From contig JAHCID010000004.1 in NCBI GenBank assembly GCA_026129405.1, positions 330,761 through 394,760 on the forward strand: DNA of 64,000 bases. Reading direction: 5' to 3'. Positions 27,399-35,677 of this stretch are shown here, piece after piece (the stretch's first letter is position 1; every line of letters starts with the position of its first letter). This DNA comes from a bacterium. GTDB lineage: Bacteria; Desulfobacterota; Binatia; DP-6. A program made the position numbers and the translations under genes. The notes under the pieces were generated by a model. It was not told the origin of the DNA, searched no databases, and worked only from the letters and a program-made list of their open reading frames with translations.

Positions 27399-27632
27399 AT
27401 GTCGATGCGAGACGATGAAGCGCTGCGCGAGCAGATCGACGTGCTCGTCGCCGAGACCCTGGTGGTCGATCCCGTCGACCTCGCGGTGGTCGTCGACGCG
27501 GGCGTCGTGCGTCTCGAAGGCACCGTCGACGACGCCGACGAGCGCGCCGCGATCGAGACGCGCGTGCGCGCGCTGAGCGGCGTTCGCGCGGTCGACAATC
27601 GTTTGCGCGTGCGCGAGCGGGCGGAGCCTTGA
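27399..27632 (+). CDS. BON-domain protein, 77 residues
   Basis: One BON domain: ALREQIDVLVAETLVVDPVD, then VVVDAGVVRLEGTVDDADER and VRALSGVRAVDNRLRV, with the conserved Gly of LEGTV. BON domains bind phospholipid or peptidoglycan-associated targets and are usually exported, but this protein has no signal peptide. Start is set by GGAGGT 5 nt upstream of the ATG. The region from 27633 to 27916 holds no gene that I can support. Confidence 0.8.
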   Translation: MSMRDDEALREQIDVLVAETLVVDPVDLAVVVDAGVVRLEGTVDDADERAAIETRVRALSGVRAVDNRLRVRERAEP

Positions 27633-27873
27633 ACGCGCCGACATTCTACAAACGCATGCGGCGTGCGGCGTCGGGACGCCCGTTTCTCGCCTCGTTCGGG
27701 TGGCACGCCGCATGCTGCCGTCTGGGATGGCAGGGCACACACGCCGGGCCGGGTCCAACGCGCATCCCGACCGGTCGAGGTCATGGACGACCTCGCCGCC
27801 GTGGGTCGGTCCCTCGCCGGGGCCGGCCCACGGGCGCCTGCCGCGGCGGCGCGCCGGCCGGCGTACGGTCGCG

Positions 27874-27901
27874 TTGACGCCCGGCTGAGCGCGCGTCTAG
27901 A
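27874..27901 (+). promoter_or_regulatory. Candidate promoter for the acyl-CoA ligase at 27917
   Basis: TTGACG (27874-27879) and TCTAGA (27896-27901) are 16 nt apart. The -10 element overlaps a small inverted repeat GCGCGT/ACGCGC (27891-27907) that could be an operator. Match to consensus is partial. Confidence 0.3.
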
Positions 27902-27916
27902 ACGCGCCCAGCCGTC

Positions 27917-29470
27917 ATGCTCGCCCCACGCCGTCCCGCTCCGCTGCTGATGCCGACGTCGCCCGAGCTGCTCCGGCTCCAGGCCGCACGGCGCGGCGAG
28001 CACGGCGGGCTCGTCTTCCGGGACGCGCACGTGCCGTTCGGGCGCGTGGCCGACGGCGTGGAGACGCTCGCGGCGCTGCTCGTGCGGCGCGGGATCGGCG
28101 CCGGGCAGGCGGTGGGCGTCTGTGCGGCGAACGAGCCGGCGATCGTGGCCTTGCTCTACGCCGTGTGGGGCATCGGCGCGGTGGCGGTGCCGATCGGCGC
28201 GCGCTCGACGGCCGCGGAGGCGGCGCGCCTGCTCGAGCACGCACGAGCCGTCGCGCTGCTCGCCGACGAGCCCCGGGCCGAGATCGCACGCGACGCCGCC
28301 CGCGCGGCCGGCTGCGCCGCCTGGGTCGTCGCCGCGGAGCTGCCGCCGGCGCCGCGCCTGCTCGTGCGCGGACCGAAGCGTCGCGCTTCCGCGGCGCGCG
28401 TGCCGGGGCCCGCCGACCACGCCGCCATCGCCTACACGTCCGGCTCCACCGGCACGCCGAAGGGCGTCGTCCTGACGCACGCGAACCTCTTCTGGGCGAC
28501 GCTCGCCTGCGCGCAGGCGCGCGGCGACGAGGCCGACGGAGTCGGCGCATGCCTGAGCCCGCTGACGCACGTTCCGGTGCTGGTCTCGCACCTCCTCTGC
28601 CGCATGCTGCTCGGCGCGCGCGCGGTGCTGCTCGAGAAGTTCGACGTGGGGGCGGTGCTGGAGGCGGCCGAGCGGTACGGCGTCACCGACCTGCCGCTCA
28701 TCGGCGGCATGGTGTTCGACGTCGTGCAGCAGGGGGCGCTGCCGGCGCGCGTGCGCGAGGGCGTGCGCAAGGTGAGCGTGGGCGGCGCGCCGACGCCGAT
28801 GGCGTCGAAGCGCGCGCTGGCCGAGCTCTTCGCCCGGGCCGAGGTCATCGAGGCCTACGGCCAGACCGAGTCGACCGACGGGGTCTGCATGGCGCGCGGC
28901 ACGAGCGTGTTCGATCGCGCGGGCACCATCGGGTGCATGAACCCGCACGTCCACGTCGCCATCCGCCGCGGCGACGGCGCGCTCGCCGAGCCCGGGGAGG
29001 AGGGCGAGATCGTCGTCGGCGGGCCCACCGTCATGGCCGGCTACCACCGCGATCCGCGCGCGACGGCGCTCGCCGTGCGCGACGGCTGGCTGCACACGGG
29101 CGACCTCGGGCGCCGCGACGCCGACGGCTACTTCTGGATCACCGGGCGCGTGAAGGACCTCATCATCACCGGCGGCGAGAACGTCTCGCCCGCCGAGGTC
29201 GAGGCGGTGCTGCGCGGGCATCCCGACGTCGCCGACGTCGCCGTCATCGGCACGCCGCACCCGCGCTGGGGCGAGCAGGTGACGGCGATCGTCGTGCGGC
29301 GCGAGGGCACCGTGCTCGACGGCGAGGCGCTCGGCACGTTCGCCGGCGCGCGCCTCGCGGGCTTCAAGAAGCCGCGCCGCATCGAGTTCGTCGCCACGCT
29401 GCCGCGCAACGCGCACAACAAGGTCCAGACGCACCTGCTGCGCGAGCGCTTCGCGGGCGGCGGGCAGTAG
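27917..29470 (+). CDS. Acyl-CoA ligase (ANL superfamily)
   Basis: P-loop YTSGSTGTPKG (about 173-183), IEAYGQTEST, GWLHTGDLGRRDADGY and GRVKDLIITGGENVSPAEVE are diagnostic of acid-CoA ligases that form acyl-AMP then acyl-CoA. The C-terminal catalytic Lys lies in LPRNAHNKVQTHLL, where N-K replaces the usual G-K. The pocket region cannot be assigned to chain length or aromatic substrates. Start 27917 or 27950 (MPTSPELLRLQ); the candidate promoter just upstream favours 27950. The 3' end overlaps by about 100 nt the open frame of the opposing beta-propeller gene. Confidence 0.87.
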   Translation: MLAPRRPAPLLMPTSPELLRLQAARRGEHGGLVFRDAHVPFGRVADGVETLAALLVRRGIGAGQAVGVCAANEPAIVALLYAVWGIGAVAVPIGARSTAAEAARLLEHARAVALLADEPRAEIARDAARAAGCAAWVVAAELPPAPRLLVRGPKRRASAARVPGPADHAAIAYTSGSTGTPKGVVLTHANLFWATLACAQARGDEADGVGACLSPLTHVPVLVSHLLCRMLLGARAVLLEKFDVGAVLEAAERYGVTDLPLIGGMVFDVVQQGALPARVREGVRKVSVGGAPTPMASKRALAELFARAEVIEAYGQTESTDGVCMARGTSVFDRAGTIGCMNPHVHVAIRRGDGALAEPGEEGEIVVGGPTVMAGYHRDPRATALAVRDGWLHTGDLGRRDADGYFWITGRVKDLIITGGENVSPAEVEAVLRGHPDVADVAVIGTPHPRWGEQVTAIVVRREGTVLDGEALGTFAGARLAGFKKPRRIEFVATLPRNAHNKVQTHLLRERFAGGGQ

Positions 29471-31388
29471 CCCGCGCCCGGCTTCGCGGGTCAGGGCGTC
29501 GCGACGCGCGCCGCCTGCCGGCAGGCCGCGCGCAGCGGCGCCGCGGGGAGCTTGCCCGCGGCGAGACGCTTGCCCGCGCGGCCGAAGCGCCGCTCGAGCT
29601 CCTCACGTGTCCCTGCCGCCCGAGACATGCGGCGGGCGGCCGTCGCTGGCGGCGCGCTGGCTCTGCGCGACCAGGATGGGGAGCTGCCCGGCGTCGGCCG
29701 GCGGACGCCGGGCAGCGCCGCCGGTGGCGCTGGGCGTTGCGGGCGCGGTCGGCGGCGGCGCAGGCCGCGTCGCGCAGGAGCAGGTCGGGCCGCACCGAGC
29801 GGAACTTGCGGATGCCGCCGATCGGCGGCGCGACCGGGATCGTCAGCAGCCCGGCCTCGGCCAGACAGTAGGTGAACAGCCGGCGCAGCGGCGAGTTGCC
29901 CATGTAGAGCGTGCCGTCCGGGCTCGTGCTCATCACGGCGACCGACTCGTCGAGCCCCGGCGTGAACGCGGTGACCTCGCCCGTCAGGCGGTCGAGCAGC
30001 CCGACGCCGGTGGTGATCGAGAGCCGCGACGCACCGAGCGGCACGACGGCGGCCGCCTGGAAGCTGACGGCGTTCGCGCCGATGCCGGCGACGGTCTGGT
30101 TCGCGACCTGCTGCCCGGGCAGGAGGTCGTAGACGTCGAGGTTCGCCGACCAGGCGAGGCGGCCCGCCGCGCCCTCGTCGATCACCTGATGGATCGTGCC
30201 GCCCGTCGAGGCGTAGATCTCGCCGTTGTCGGCGGCGACGCCGATCGAGCCGGTGATCTGGCCGCCGACGTTCACCGTCCACGCGATGCGGCAGTCGCGG
30301 TCGAGGGCGATGAGGTTGCCGACGTTGTCGCCGACGTAGACGCGCGTGCCGTCGCGGCGCAGCGCGGGCGTGGTGGCGGAGCCGCCGGTGAAGGTCTGCC
30401 GGCAGGCCTCCACGACCTGCCACTCGGGACCGCTCGGCACGAGGTCGAGCCCGTAGAGCGCGCCCAGCTGCGAGACGCCGTCGACGCTGCCGTCGTCGCC
30501 GTCCGGGGCGGTCGCGGCCACCCAGATGCGGCCCGTCGCGGCGTCGATCGAGAAGTAGTTCGCGACCTCGACGCCGTTGCCGAGCAGGACGTCGATGGCG
30601 AGCGAGATGGGCTGGCCGCGGAGGTCGGCGAGCTTCTCGAGCTCGGCCTGGGCGCAGGCCTGGATGGCGGGCGGCGTCGCGAGCGGCGGGCCGGCGGGCG
30701 ACGGCGCGCCGGGGAGCTGGTACGGCGCGGGCAGCACGGTGACGCCGGTCCGCCGGTCGACGGCGTAGAGCCAGCCGTCGCGCGTGAGGCCGAGGAGGGC
30801 GTCGGCGCCGGCGTGGTAGTTGACGCCGAAGCCGCCGCCGACGGGGGGCCCGGTGAGGCCGGTGGGCATCTCCCAGAGGACGCTGCCGTCGGTCCGCGCC
30901 GCCAGCACGCGGTCGTAGCGCGCGTGGTACAGCAGCTCCTCGCCCGGATGATCCGGGTCCTCGAGGATCATGGGCGTGCCGCTGCCGGACGGCGAGCCGG
31001 TGGAGTTCGGGATCGTCCAGCGCCGCGCGCCGGTCGCCGGATCGAGCGCGACGACGAGCGCGCCGTCGTGCGGCTGGAACGGCGCGAAGTAGACGTTGCC
31101 GGCGCTGTCGAATACCGGTCCCGTCGGGTTCCAGGTGAGCGGCTCCGCGACCCAGTCGGCCGCCATCGCCGGCGCGTAGGCGACCGCGACCTCGTCGCTG
31201 TTCACCTCGTCGGCGTGCAGCGAGCGCCACGCGCCGCGCGACGCGAGGACACCGCCGGCGGGATCGGGCGTGCGGCAGCCGACGGGCGCCCACGCGGTGC
31301 GCGGCGGCGGTGGGAACGTCTTCGGGGTCTGCGCGACGGCGCTCCCGGCGAGCAGCAGGACCAGCGCGGCGGCGACGAAGTGGGACAT
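29364..31388 (-). CDS. Secreted PQQ-like beta-propeller protein, 3' end probably frameshifted
   Basis: The signal peptide is MSHFVAAALVLLLAGSAVA. The body carries repeated propeller blades: GALVVALDPATGARRWTIP, DGWLYAVDRRTGVTVL, RVYVGDNVGNLIALDRDC, GEIYASTGGTIHQVI. These fit a PQQ-enzyme-repeat (pyrrolo-quinoline quinone-like) fold without evident dehydrogenase residues. GGAG lies 9 nt before the ATG. After about residue 540 the frame turns Arg-rich and runs on through the end of the convergent ligase gene. Natural-looking sequence appears in other frames (DAGQLPILVAQSQRAASDGR, then EELERRFGRAGKRLAAG ending at 29491), so one or two indels near 29.6-29.7 kb are likely. Confidence 0.7.
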   Translation of the reverse strand: MSHFVAAALVLLLAGSAVAQTPKTFPPPPRTAWAPVGCRTPDPAGGVLASRGAWRSLHADEVNSDEVAVAYAPAMAADWVAEPLTWNPTGPVFDSAGNVYFAPFQPHDGALVVALDPATGARRWTIPNSTGSPSGSGTPMILEDPDHPGEELLYHARYDRVLAARTDGSVLWEMPTGLTGPPVGGGFGVNYHAGADALLGLTRDGWLYAVDRRTGVTVLPAPYQLPGAPSPAGPPLATPPAIQACAQAELEKLADLRGQPISLAIDVLLGNGVEVANYFSIDAATGRIWVAATAPDGDDGSVDGVSQLGALYGLDLVPSGPEWQVVEACRQTFTGGSATTPALRRDGTRVYVGDNVGNLIALDRDCRIAWTVNVGGQITGSIGVAADNGEIYASTGGTIHQVIDEGAAGRLAWSANLDVYDLLPGQQVANQTVAGIGANAVSFQAAAVVPLGASRLSITTGVGLLDRLTGEVTAFTPGLDESVAVMSTSPDGTLYMGNSPLRRLFTYCLAEAGLLTIPVAPPIGGIRKFRSVRPDLLLRDAACAAADRARNAQRHRRRCPASAGRRRAAPHPGRAEPARRQRRPPAACLGRQGHVRSSSGASAARASVSPRASSPRRRCARPAGRRRASRRPDPRSRARATARRPRSARAAGASGPCCARCAAAWRRTRCGAAS

Positions 31389-31515
31389 GCGGAAGCTCCT
31401 CGGGCGATGGGTCGGACGCCGACCCGCGTACGAGCCGTGCCTGAATTAAGTCAAGCGAATTCACTGCCTGCTCCGCACCGTGCCCTCGTTGACGCCCGCG
31501 ACCGGCGGCGACTAT

Positions 31516-31527
31516 GAACGCTCGTTC
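31516..31527. promoter_or_regulatory. AACGCTCGTT palindrome upstream of the Gdx-hydratase operon
   Basis: GAACG and CGTTC are separated by CT. The core AACGNTCGTT occurs also at 37896-37905 and 60471-60480. It resembles operators of TetR-family regulators in form; no TetR gene is present in the window. Confidence 0.35.
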
Positions 31528-31582
31528 GTCTCGCGGTCGTCCGGAGTACCCATGCCTCGTCCAGCGTCACGCCCGCCCGCTG

Positions 31583-31607
31583 CGACGCGCCGTCACGCGG
31601 CGCGTCG
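31583..31607 (+). promoter_or_regulatory. Strong leader hairpin before the Gdx/SugE gene
   Basis: CGACGCGCCG and CGGCGCGTCG form a perfect 10 bp stem with loop TCACG, ending 18 nt before the GTG start at 31626. It could attenuate or control translation. The paired ACGR loops of a guanidine-II riboswitch are not present. Confidence 0.35.
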
Positions 31608-31625
31608 GCGTGCCGAGGTGCGCGC

Positions 31626-31952
31626 GTGACCGCCTGGATCGTCCTGTTCTTCGCGAGCGTCTTCGAGGTCGTGATGGCGCTCGGGCTGAAGGCGAGCCAC
31701 GGGTTCACGAAGCTTTCCGGCTCCCTCGTCGGCATCGGCGGCGCCGCCGTCAGCATGTGGCTGCTCGCCTGGGCGCTGCGCAGCCTGCCGGTCGGCACCG
31801 GCTACGCGGTGTGGACGGGGCTCGGCGCCGTGCTGACGGCGCTCACCGGGATGGTCGCGCTGGGTGAGAGCCGCGACGCGCTGCGGCTCGGCGCGATCGG
31901 CCTCATCGTCACGGGGGTCGTCCTCCTGCAGCTCACCACGAAGGTGCACTGA
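31626..31952 (+). CDS. gdx: Small multidrug resistance family guanidinium exporter (Gdx/SugE type)
   Basis: Four transmembrane helices in 108 residues; the proton-coupled Glu is in FASVFEVVMALGLKASHGFT, and LPVGTGYAVWTGLGAVLTALTG is the signature of the SMR family. ALGLKASHGFTKL and LLAWALRSLPVGT place it nearer SugE/Gdx (guanidinium/H+ antiport) than QacE drug pumps. GTG start. The stop TGA shares one base with the ATG of the enoyl-CoA hydratase gene that follows, an unusual partner for a Gdx exporter. Confidence 0.85.
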   Translation: MTAWIVLFFASVFEVVMALGLKASHGFTKLSGSLVGIGGAAVSMWLLAWALRSLPVGTGYAVWTGLGAVLTALTGMVALGESRDALRLGAIGLIVTGVVLLQLTTKVH

Positions 31953-32782
31953 TGGACTACGAGCAGGTCCGGCTGGAGATCGCCGACGGCGTCGCGACGC
32001 TCACCCTCTACCGGCCCGAACGGCGCAACGGGTGGACGCGGCAGATGGGGGCCGAGTTCCGCGACGCGCTCGGGCGCTGCGAGCGCGACGACGCCGTGCG
32101 CGTCGTGGTCGTCACGGGTGCGGGGCGCGACTTCTGCGTCGGCGCCGACCTCGAGCGCGGCGGTCGGGTCTTCCAGCAGGCGGCGGCGGCGCGCCAGGCC
32201 GGCGAGGCGCGGCGTCCGCTGCGCGCGTGGGAGATGCGCAAGCCCCTGGTCGCGGCGCTGAACGGCACGTGCGCCGGCGTCGGTGCGACGCTGCCGCTGC
32301 AGATGGACATCCGCATCGCCGGTGCGTCGACGCGCATCGGCTTCGTCTTCGTGCGCCGCGGCCTCGTGCCGGAGAACGCGTGCACCTGGATACTGCCGCG
32401 CCTCGTCGGGCTCAGCGTCGCGGCCGATCTCCTGCTGACGGGACGCCTCGTCGGCGCCGACGAGGCGCGCGATCTCGGGCTCGTCTCCCGCGTCGTGCCC
32501 GACGACGAGGTCCTCGCCACGGCGCAGGCGCTGGCGCGCGACATCGCCCGCGAGACGGCGCCGGTCGCCGTTGCGCTCACCAAGCGGCTCCTGTGGTGCA
32601 ACGCCGGCGAGCCCGACGCCGCCACCGCCGAGGCGCGCGACGCGCGCGCCTTCGCCTGGGCGACGCAGTCGGCCGACGCACGCGAGGGCCTCAGGGCGTT
32701 CGCCGAGAAGCGCACGCCGCAGTGGACGCTCAGCCCCAGCACCGATCTGCCGGCGCTCGACGAGGAGCCCTGGGAGCCGTGA
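31952..32782 (+). CDS. Enoyl-CoA hydratase/isomerase-family protein
   Basis: Crotonase fold: VATLTLYRPERRNGW, GAGRDFCVGADLERGG (first oxyanion-hole strand), LNGTCAGVGATLPLQMDIRIAG (second). Of the two catalytic glutamates of mitochondrial hydratase, the first is replaced (GVGATL instead of GGGCEL) and the second appears kept in VRRGLVPENACTW. The reaction may therefore be isomerase- or hydrolase-like rather than simple hydration. It is coupled to gdx upstream and its stop overlaps the GTG of the ligase (GTGA). Confidence 0.87.
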   Translation: MDYEQVRLEIADGVATLTLYRPERRNGWTRQMGAEFRDALGRCERDDAVRVVVVTGAGRDFCVGADLERGGRVFQQAAAARQAGEARRPLRAWEMRKPLVAALNGTCAGVGATLPLQMDIRIAGASTRIGFVFVRRGLVPENACTWILPRLVGLSVAADLLLTGRLVGADEARDLGLVSRVVPDDEVLATAQALARDIARETAPVAVALTKRLLWCNAGEPDAATAEARDARAFAWATQSADAREGLRAFAEKRTPQWTLSPSTDLPALDEEPWEP

Positions 32783-34371
32783 GCGAGACGCTCGGCGCCT
32801 TTCTCGACGACGTCTGCGCGCGCGACCCCGGGGCCGAAGCCGTGGTGTGGGCCGCGCACGACGTCGCGACCGTGCGCTGGACCTGGGCCGGCCTCGCCGC
32901 GGCCGCGCGCGAGGCGTCGCGCCGGCTCGCCACGCTCGGGGTGGGGAAGGGCACGCGCGTCGGGCTCCTCTGCCCGAACCGCCCCGAGTGGCTCGCGCTC
33001 GCCTTCGGCGCGCTGCGCCTCGGCGCACGGCTGGTGCCGTTCTCGACGCTGTGGAAGCGCGAGGAGATCGCGTACGCGCTGCGCCACGCCGACGTGCAGC
33101 TGCTCCTCCTGCGGCCGACGTTCCTGCGGCACGACTACCTCGCCGCGCTGCGCGAGATCGTTCCCGGGCTCGGCACCGCGGTGCCGGGCCGGCTCTACGA
33201 CCCCGCCGTGCCGGCGCTCCGCCGCGTCGTGCTGCTGGACGGCGAGGCCCCGGGCCTGGAGCGCTGGGACGATCTCCCGGCCGAGGTGCCCGACGCGGTG
33301 CTGGACGGCCTCGCGGCGGCGGTGGCGCCGACCGACGTCGCGACGGTGTTCTTCACGTCGGGCACCACGGCGCAGGCGAAGGCGGTCGTGCACGCGCACG
33401 CGGGGCTGGCCCTCTCCGGACGGCGCATCGCCGACTGCCTCGGCGTCGGTCCGGACGACGCCTGGTGGGGCCACATGCCGCTCTTCTGGAGCGGCGGCTT
33501 CGTCATCGGCGCGCTCGCGACCATGGCGGGCGGCGGCCGCCTCGTGCTGCAGGAGCAGGTCGACGCGGGCGCGGCGCTGCGCCTGTGCGCCGCCGAGGGC
33601 TGCACGCTCATGGCGGGCTGGCATCAGGCCGGGCCGCTGCTCGAGCATCCCGCCTTCGCGGCGACGCGGCTCCGCCTGCGCAAGGGCTCGAACCACCCGC
33701 TCGCGGAGCGGCTGCTCGGTCCCGATCATCTCGCCGTCGGCATGTACGGCATGAGCGAGACGGCGACCTGCGTCGCCTGCGCGCGTTGGGACGACCCGCC
33801 CGCGGTGCGCCGCGACACCTTCGGCCGGCCGCTCGCCGGCATGGAGGTCCGCATCGTCGATGCCGAGACGCGCCGTCCGGTGGCGCCGGGCGAGAGCGGC
33901 GAGATCCTGGTGAAGGGGCCGACACTCATGGAGGGCTACCTGCGCGTACCGCGCGCCGAGACCTTCGACGCCGAGGGCTTCTTCCGCACCGGCGACCAGG
34001 GCTACCTCGACGCCGACGGCTGCTTGCACTTCGCGACCCGTCTCAAGGACGTCATCAAGACCGCGGGTGTGAACGTGGCCGCGGTCGAGGTCGAGGAGGC
34101 GCTCGGGCGTCACCCGCAGGTGAAGGCGGCGCACGTCGTCGGCGTGCCGCACGCGACGCGCGGCGAGAACGTCGCCGCGTTCGTCGTGCCGGCGGCGGGC
34201 GCCGCGCCCGAGCCCGACGCGCTGATCGCGTTCTGCCGCGCGGAGCTCGCGAGCTACAAGCTGCCGCGCCACGTCTTCGTCATCGAGGAGGCCGCCGTGC
34301 CGCGCACCGGCACCGGCAAGATCGCCAAGCCCGAGCTGCGCCGCGAGGCGGAGCGTCGGCTGAAGGAGTGA
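32779..34371 (+). CDS. Acyl-CoA ligase (ANL superfamily) with altered P-loop
   Basis: A 530-residue adenylate-forming ligase. The nucleotide loop reads FFTSGTTAQAKAVVH (about 191-205), where the usual G-x-P-K-G has become A-x-A-K-A, although the Lys is kept. Other motifs are regular: GMYGMSETA, GFFRTGDQGYLDADG, RLKDVIKTAGVNVAAVEVEE and the catalytic Lys in PRTGTGKIAKPELR. Several medium/long-chain ligases tolerate such loop changes, so activity is likely. GTG start overlaps the stop of the hydratase gene by 4 nt, indicating an operon. Confidence 0.87.
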   Translation: MSETLGAFLDDVCARDPGAEAVVWAAHDVATVRWTWAGLAAAAREASRRLATLGVGKGTRVGLLCPNRPEWLALAFGALRLGARLVPFSTLWKREEIAYALRHADVQLLLLRPTFLRHDYLAALREIVPGLGTAVPGRLYDPAVPALRRVVLLDGEAPGLERWDDLPAEVPDAVLDGLAAAVAPTDVATVFFTSGTTAQAKAVVHAHAGLALSGRRIADCLGVGPDDAWWGHMPLFWSGGFVIGALATMAGGGRLVLQEQVDAGAALRLCAAEGCTLMAGWHQAGPLLEHPAFAATRLRLRKGSNHPLAERLLGPDHLAVGMYGMSETATCVACARWDDPPAVRRDTFGRPLAGMEVRIVDAETRRPVAPGESGEILVKGPTLMEGYLRVPRAETFDAEGFFRTGDQGYLDADGCLHFATRLKDVIKTAGVNVAAVEVEEALGRHPQVKAAHVVGVPHATRGENVAAFVVPAAGAAPEPDALIAFCRAELASYKLPRHVFVIEEAAVPRTGTGKIAKPELRREAERRLKE

Positions 34372-34376
34372 GCCGC

Positions 34377-35180
34377 ATGGCCGAGTACGAGACCCTCCGC
34401 TACGAGGTCGCCGACCGCGTCGCCACCATCACGCTGAACCGCCCCGAGCGCATGAACGCCATGAACCAGCAGCTGAAGGACGAGCTGCGCACGGCGTGGC
34501 GCGAGGTGAAGAACGATCCCGACGTCTGGTGCGCGATCCTCACCGGCGCCGGCAAGGGCTTCTCGACCGGCGCCGACGTCGAGGGGCTGGCGACCGGCGG
34601 CTTCCGGCGCGAGGACCGCTGGCGCGAGCTGGCGCTGATCGAGGGCATCGTCGACCTGCCGACGCCGCGCCGCCAGCGCGTGCACAAGCCGGTCATCGCG
34701 GCGGTGAACGGCGCCTGCGCCGGCTTCTCGCTCGACTTCGTCACCGAGTCGGACATCCCGATCGCGTCGGAGCAGGCGTACTTCGTCGACCCGCACGTCT
34801 CGATCGGTCTCGTCTCGTCGCACGAGATGGTGAACATGGCGCGGCGCGTGCCGGTCGCGGTCTGCCTGCGCATGGCGCTGCTCGGACGGCACGAGAGGAT
34901 GTCGGCGCAGCGCGCCTACGAGGTCGGCCTGGTCACCGAGGTCGTGCCGCACGACAAGCTGATGGACCGCGCCCGCGAGCTGGCGGGGCTCGTCTGCCAG
35001 AACGCGCCGCTCGCCGTGTGGGGCACGAAGATGGGCATCCTGCAGGGGCTCGGGCTGCCGATCCCGCAGGCCGAGGAGATCGCCGCCGGCTACCTCGAGG
35101 TGAACGAGCAGACCGAGGACTACCACGAGGGGCCGCGCTCGTTCGTCGAGAAGCGCAAGCCGGCCTGGAAGGCGCGCTGA
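34377..35180 (+). CDS. Enoyl-CoA hydratase/isomerase-family protein
   Basis: A second crotonase-fold gene of the operon: VATITLNRPERMNAMNQQLK, GAGKGFSTGADVEGLA and VNGACAGFSLDFVTESDIPIA. The canonical first Glu position is not kept (GFSLDF), while HVSIGLVSSHEMVNMARR carries a Glu near the second site. The C-terminus (EGPRSFVEKRKPAWKAR) is typical of the family. GGAG 8 nt upstream supports ATG 34377. Together with the ligase and first hydratase it suggests degradation of a CoA-activated carboxylic acid. Confidence 0.87.
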   Translation: MAEYETLRYEVADRVATITLNRPERMNAMNQQLKDELRTAWREVKNDPDVWCAILTGAGKGFSTGADVEGLATGGFRREDRWRELALIEGIVDLPTPRRQRVHKPVIAAVNGACAGFSLDFVTESDIPIASEQAYFVDPHVSIGLVSSHEMVNMARRVPVAVCLRMALLGRHERMSAQRAYEVGLVTEVVPHDKLMDRARELAGLVCQNAPLAVWGTKMGILQGLGLPIPQAEEIAAGYLEVNEQTEDYHEGPRSFVEKRKPAWKAR

Positions 35181-35240
35181 GCGGCGCGCGGGCGGGCGGC
35201 GTCCGGCGGCGCCCGCTGCGCCGGCCCGCCGCGACCGCCT

Positions 35241-35672
35241 TCAGCCGGCGCGGCGGCGTGCGGCCCAGCCGCCGGGCGTGACGCCGTCGACGCGTACGTG
35301 GCGCGCCGCGAAGCGCCAGCCGTCGGGCGTGCGCACGTAGCGGTCGCGGTAGCGGCCCCAGTGGTCGAGCCCGTGCTCGGTCGTCACCTGGAAGTACGCT
35401 GTCCCCTTCGCCGCGTCCGGGCCCTCGAGCGTGATCGCGACCGTGGTCAGGTGGTGGCGCATGCGCGGCGCCGAGACGGCCGCTTCGCCCGTGCCGCGCA
35501 GGAAGGCGCGGATGCCGTCGTGGCCGGCGTAGGGCGGACGGTCGTCGACGGTGAGCGTGCCGTCGGGCGTGAAGCAGGCGACCAGGTCGTCGAAGCGGCC
35601 CGTGTCGCCGGCGTGCGTGTAGCGGTGCACGAGGGCGGTGAGGGCGTGGTGGGCGGCGAGCGCGTCGTCCAT
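35241..35672 (-). CDS. SnoaL/NTF2-like domain protein
   Basis: A cone-shaped NTF2-like fold of 143 residues: LTALVHRYTHAGDTGRFDDL, CFTPDGTLTVDDRPPYAGHD, MRHHLTTVAITLEGPDAAKG and the terminal strands DRYVRTPDGWRFAARHVRVD. The His and Asp residues at pocket positions fit SnoaL-like or ketosteroid-isomerase-like hydratases and isomerases; the substrate is unknown. It follows the isochorismatase-like gene by 5 nt and is probably cotranscribed. Confidence 0.83.
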   Translation of the reverse strand: MDDALAAHHALTALVHRYTHAGDTGRFDDLVACFTPDGTLTVDDRPPYAGHDGIRAFLRGTGEAAVSAPRMRHHLTTVAITLEGPDAAKGTAYFQVTTEHGLDHWGRYRDRYVRTPDGWRFAARHVRVDGVTPGGWAARRRAG

Positions 35673-35677
35673 CGGCG

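Noticed and set aside
31530-31625. Guanidine riboswitch before gdx
   Set aside because: Only one hairpin is present; the paired ACGR loops of guanidine-II and the conserved core of guanidine-I are not seen.
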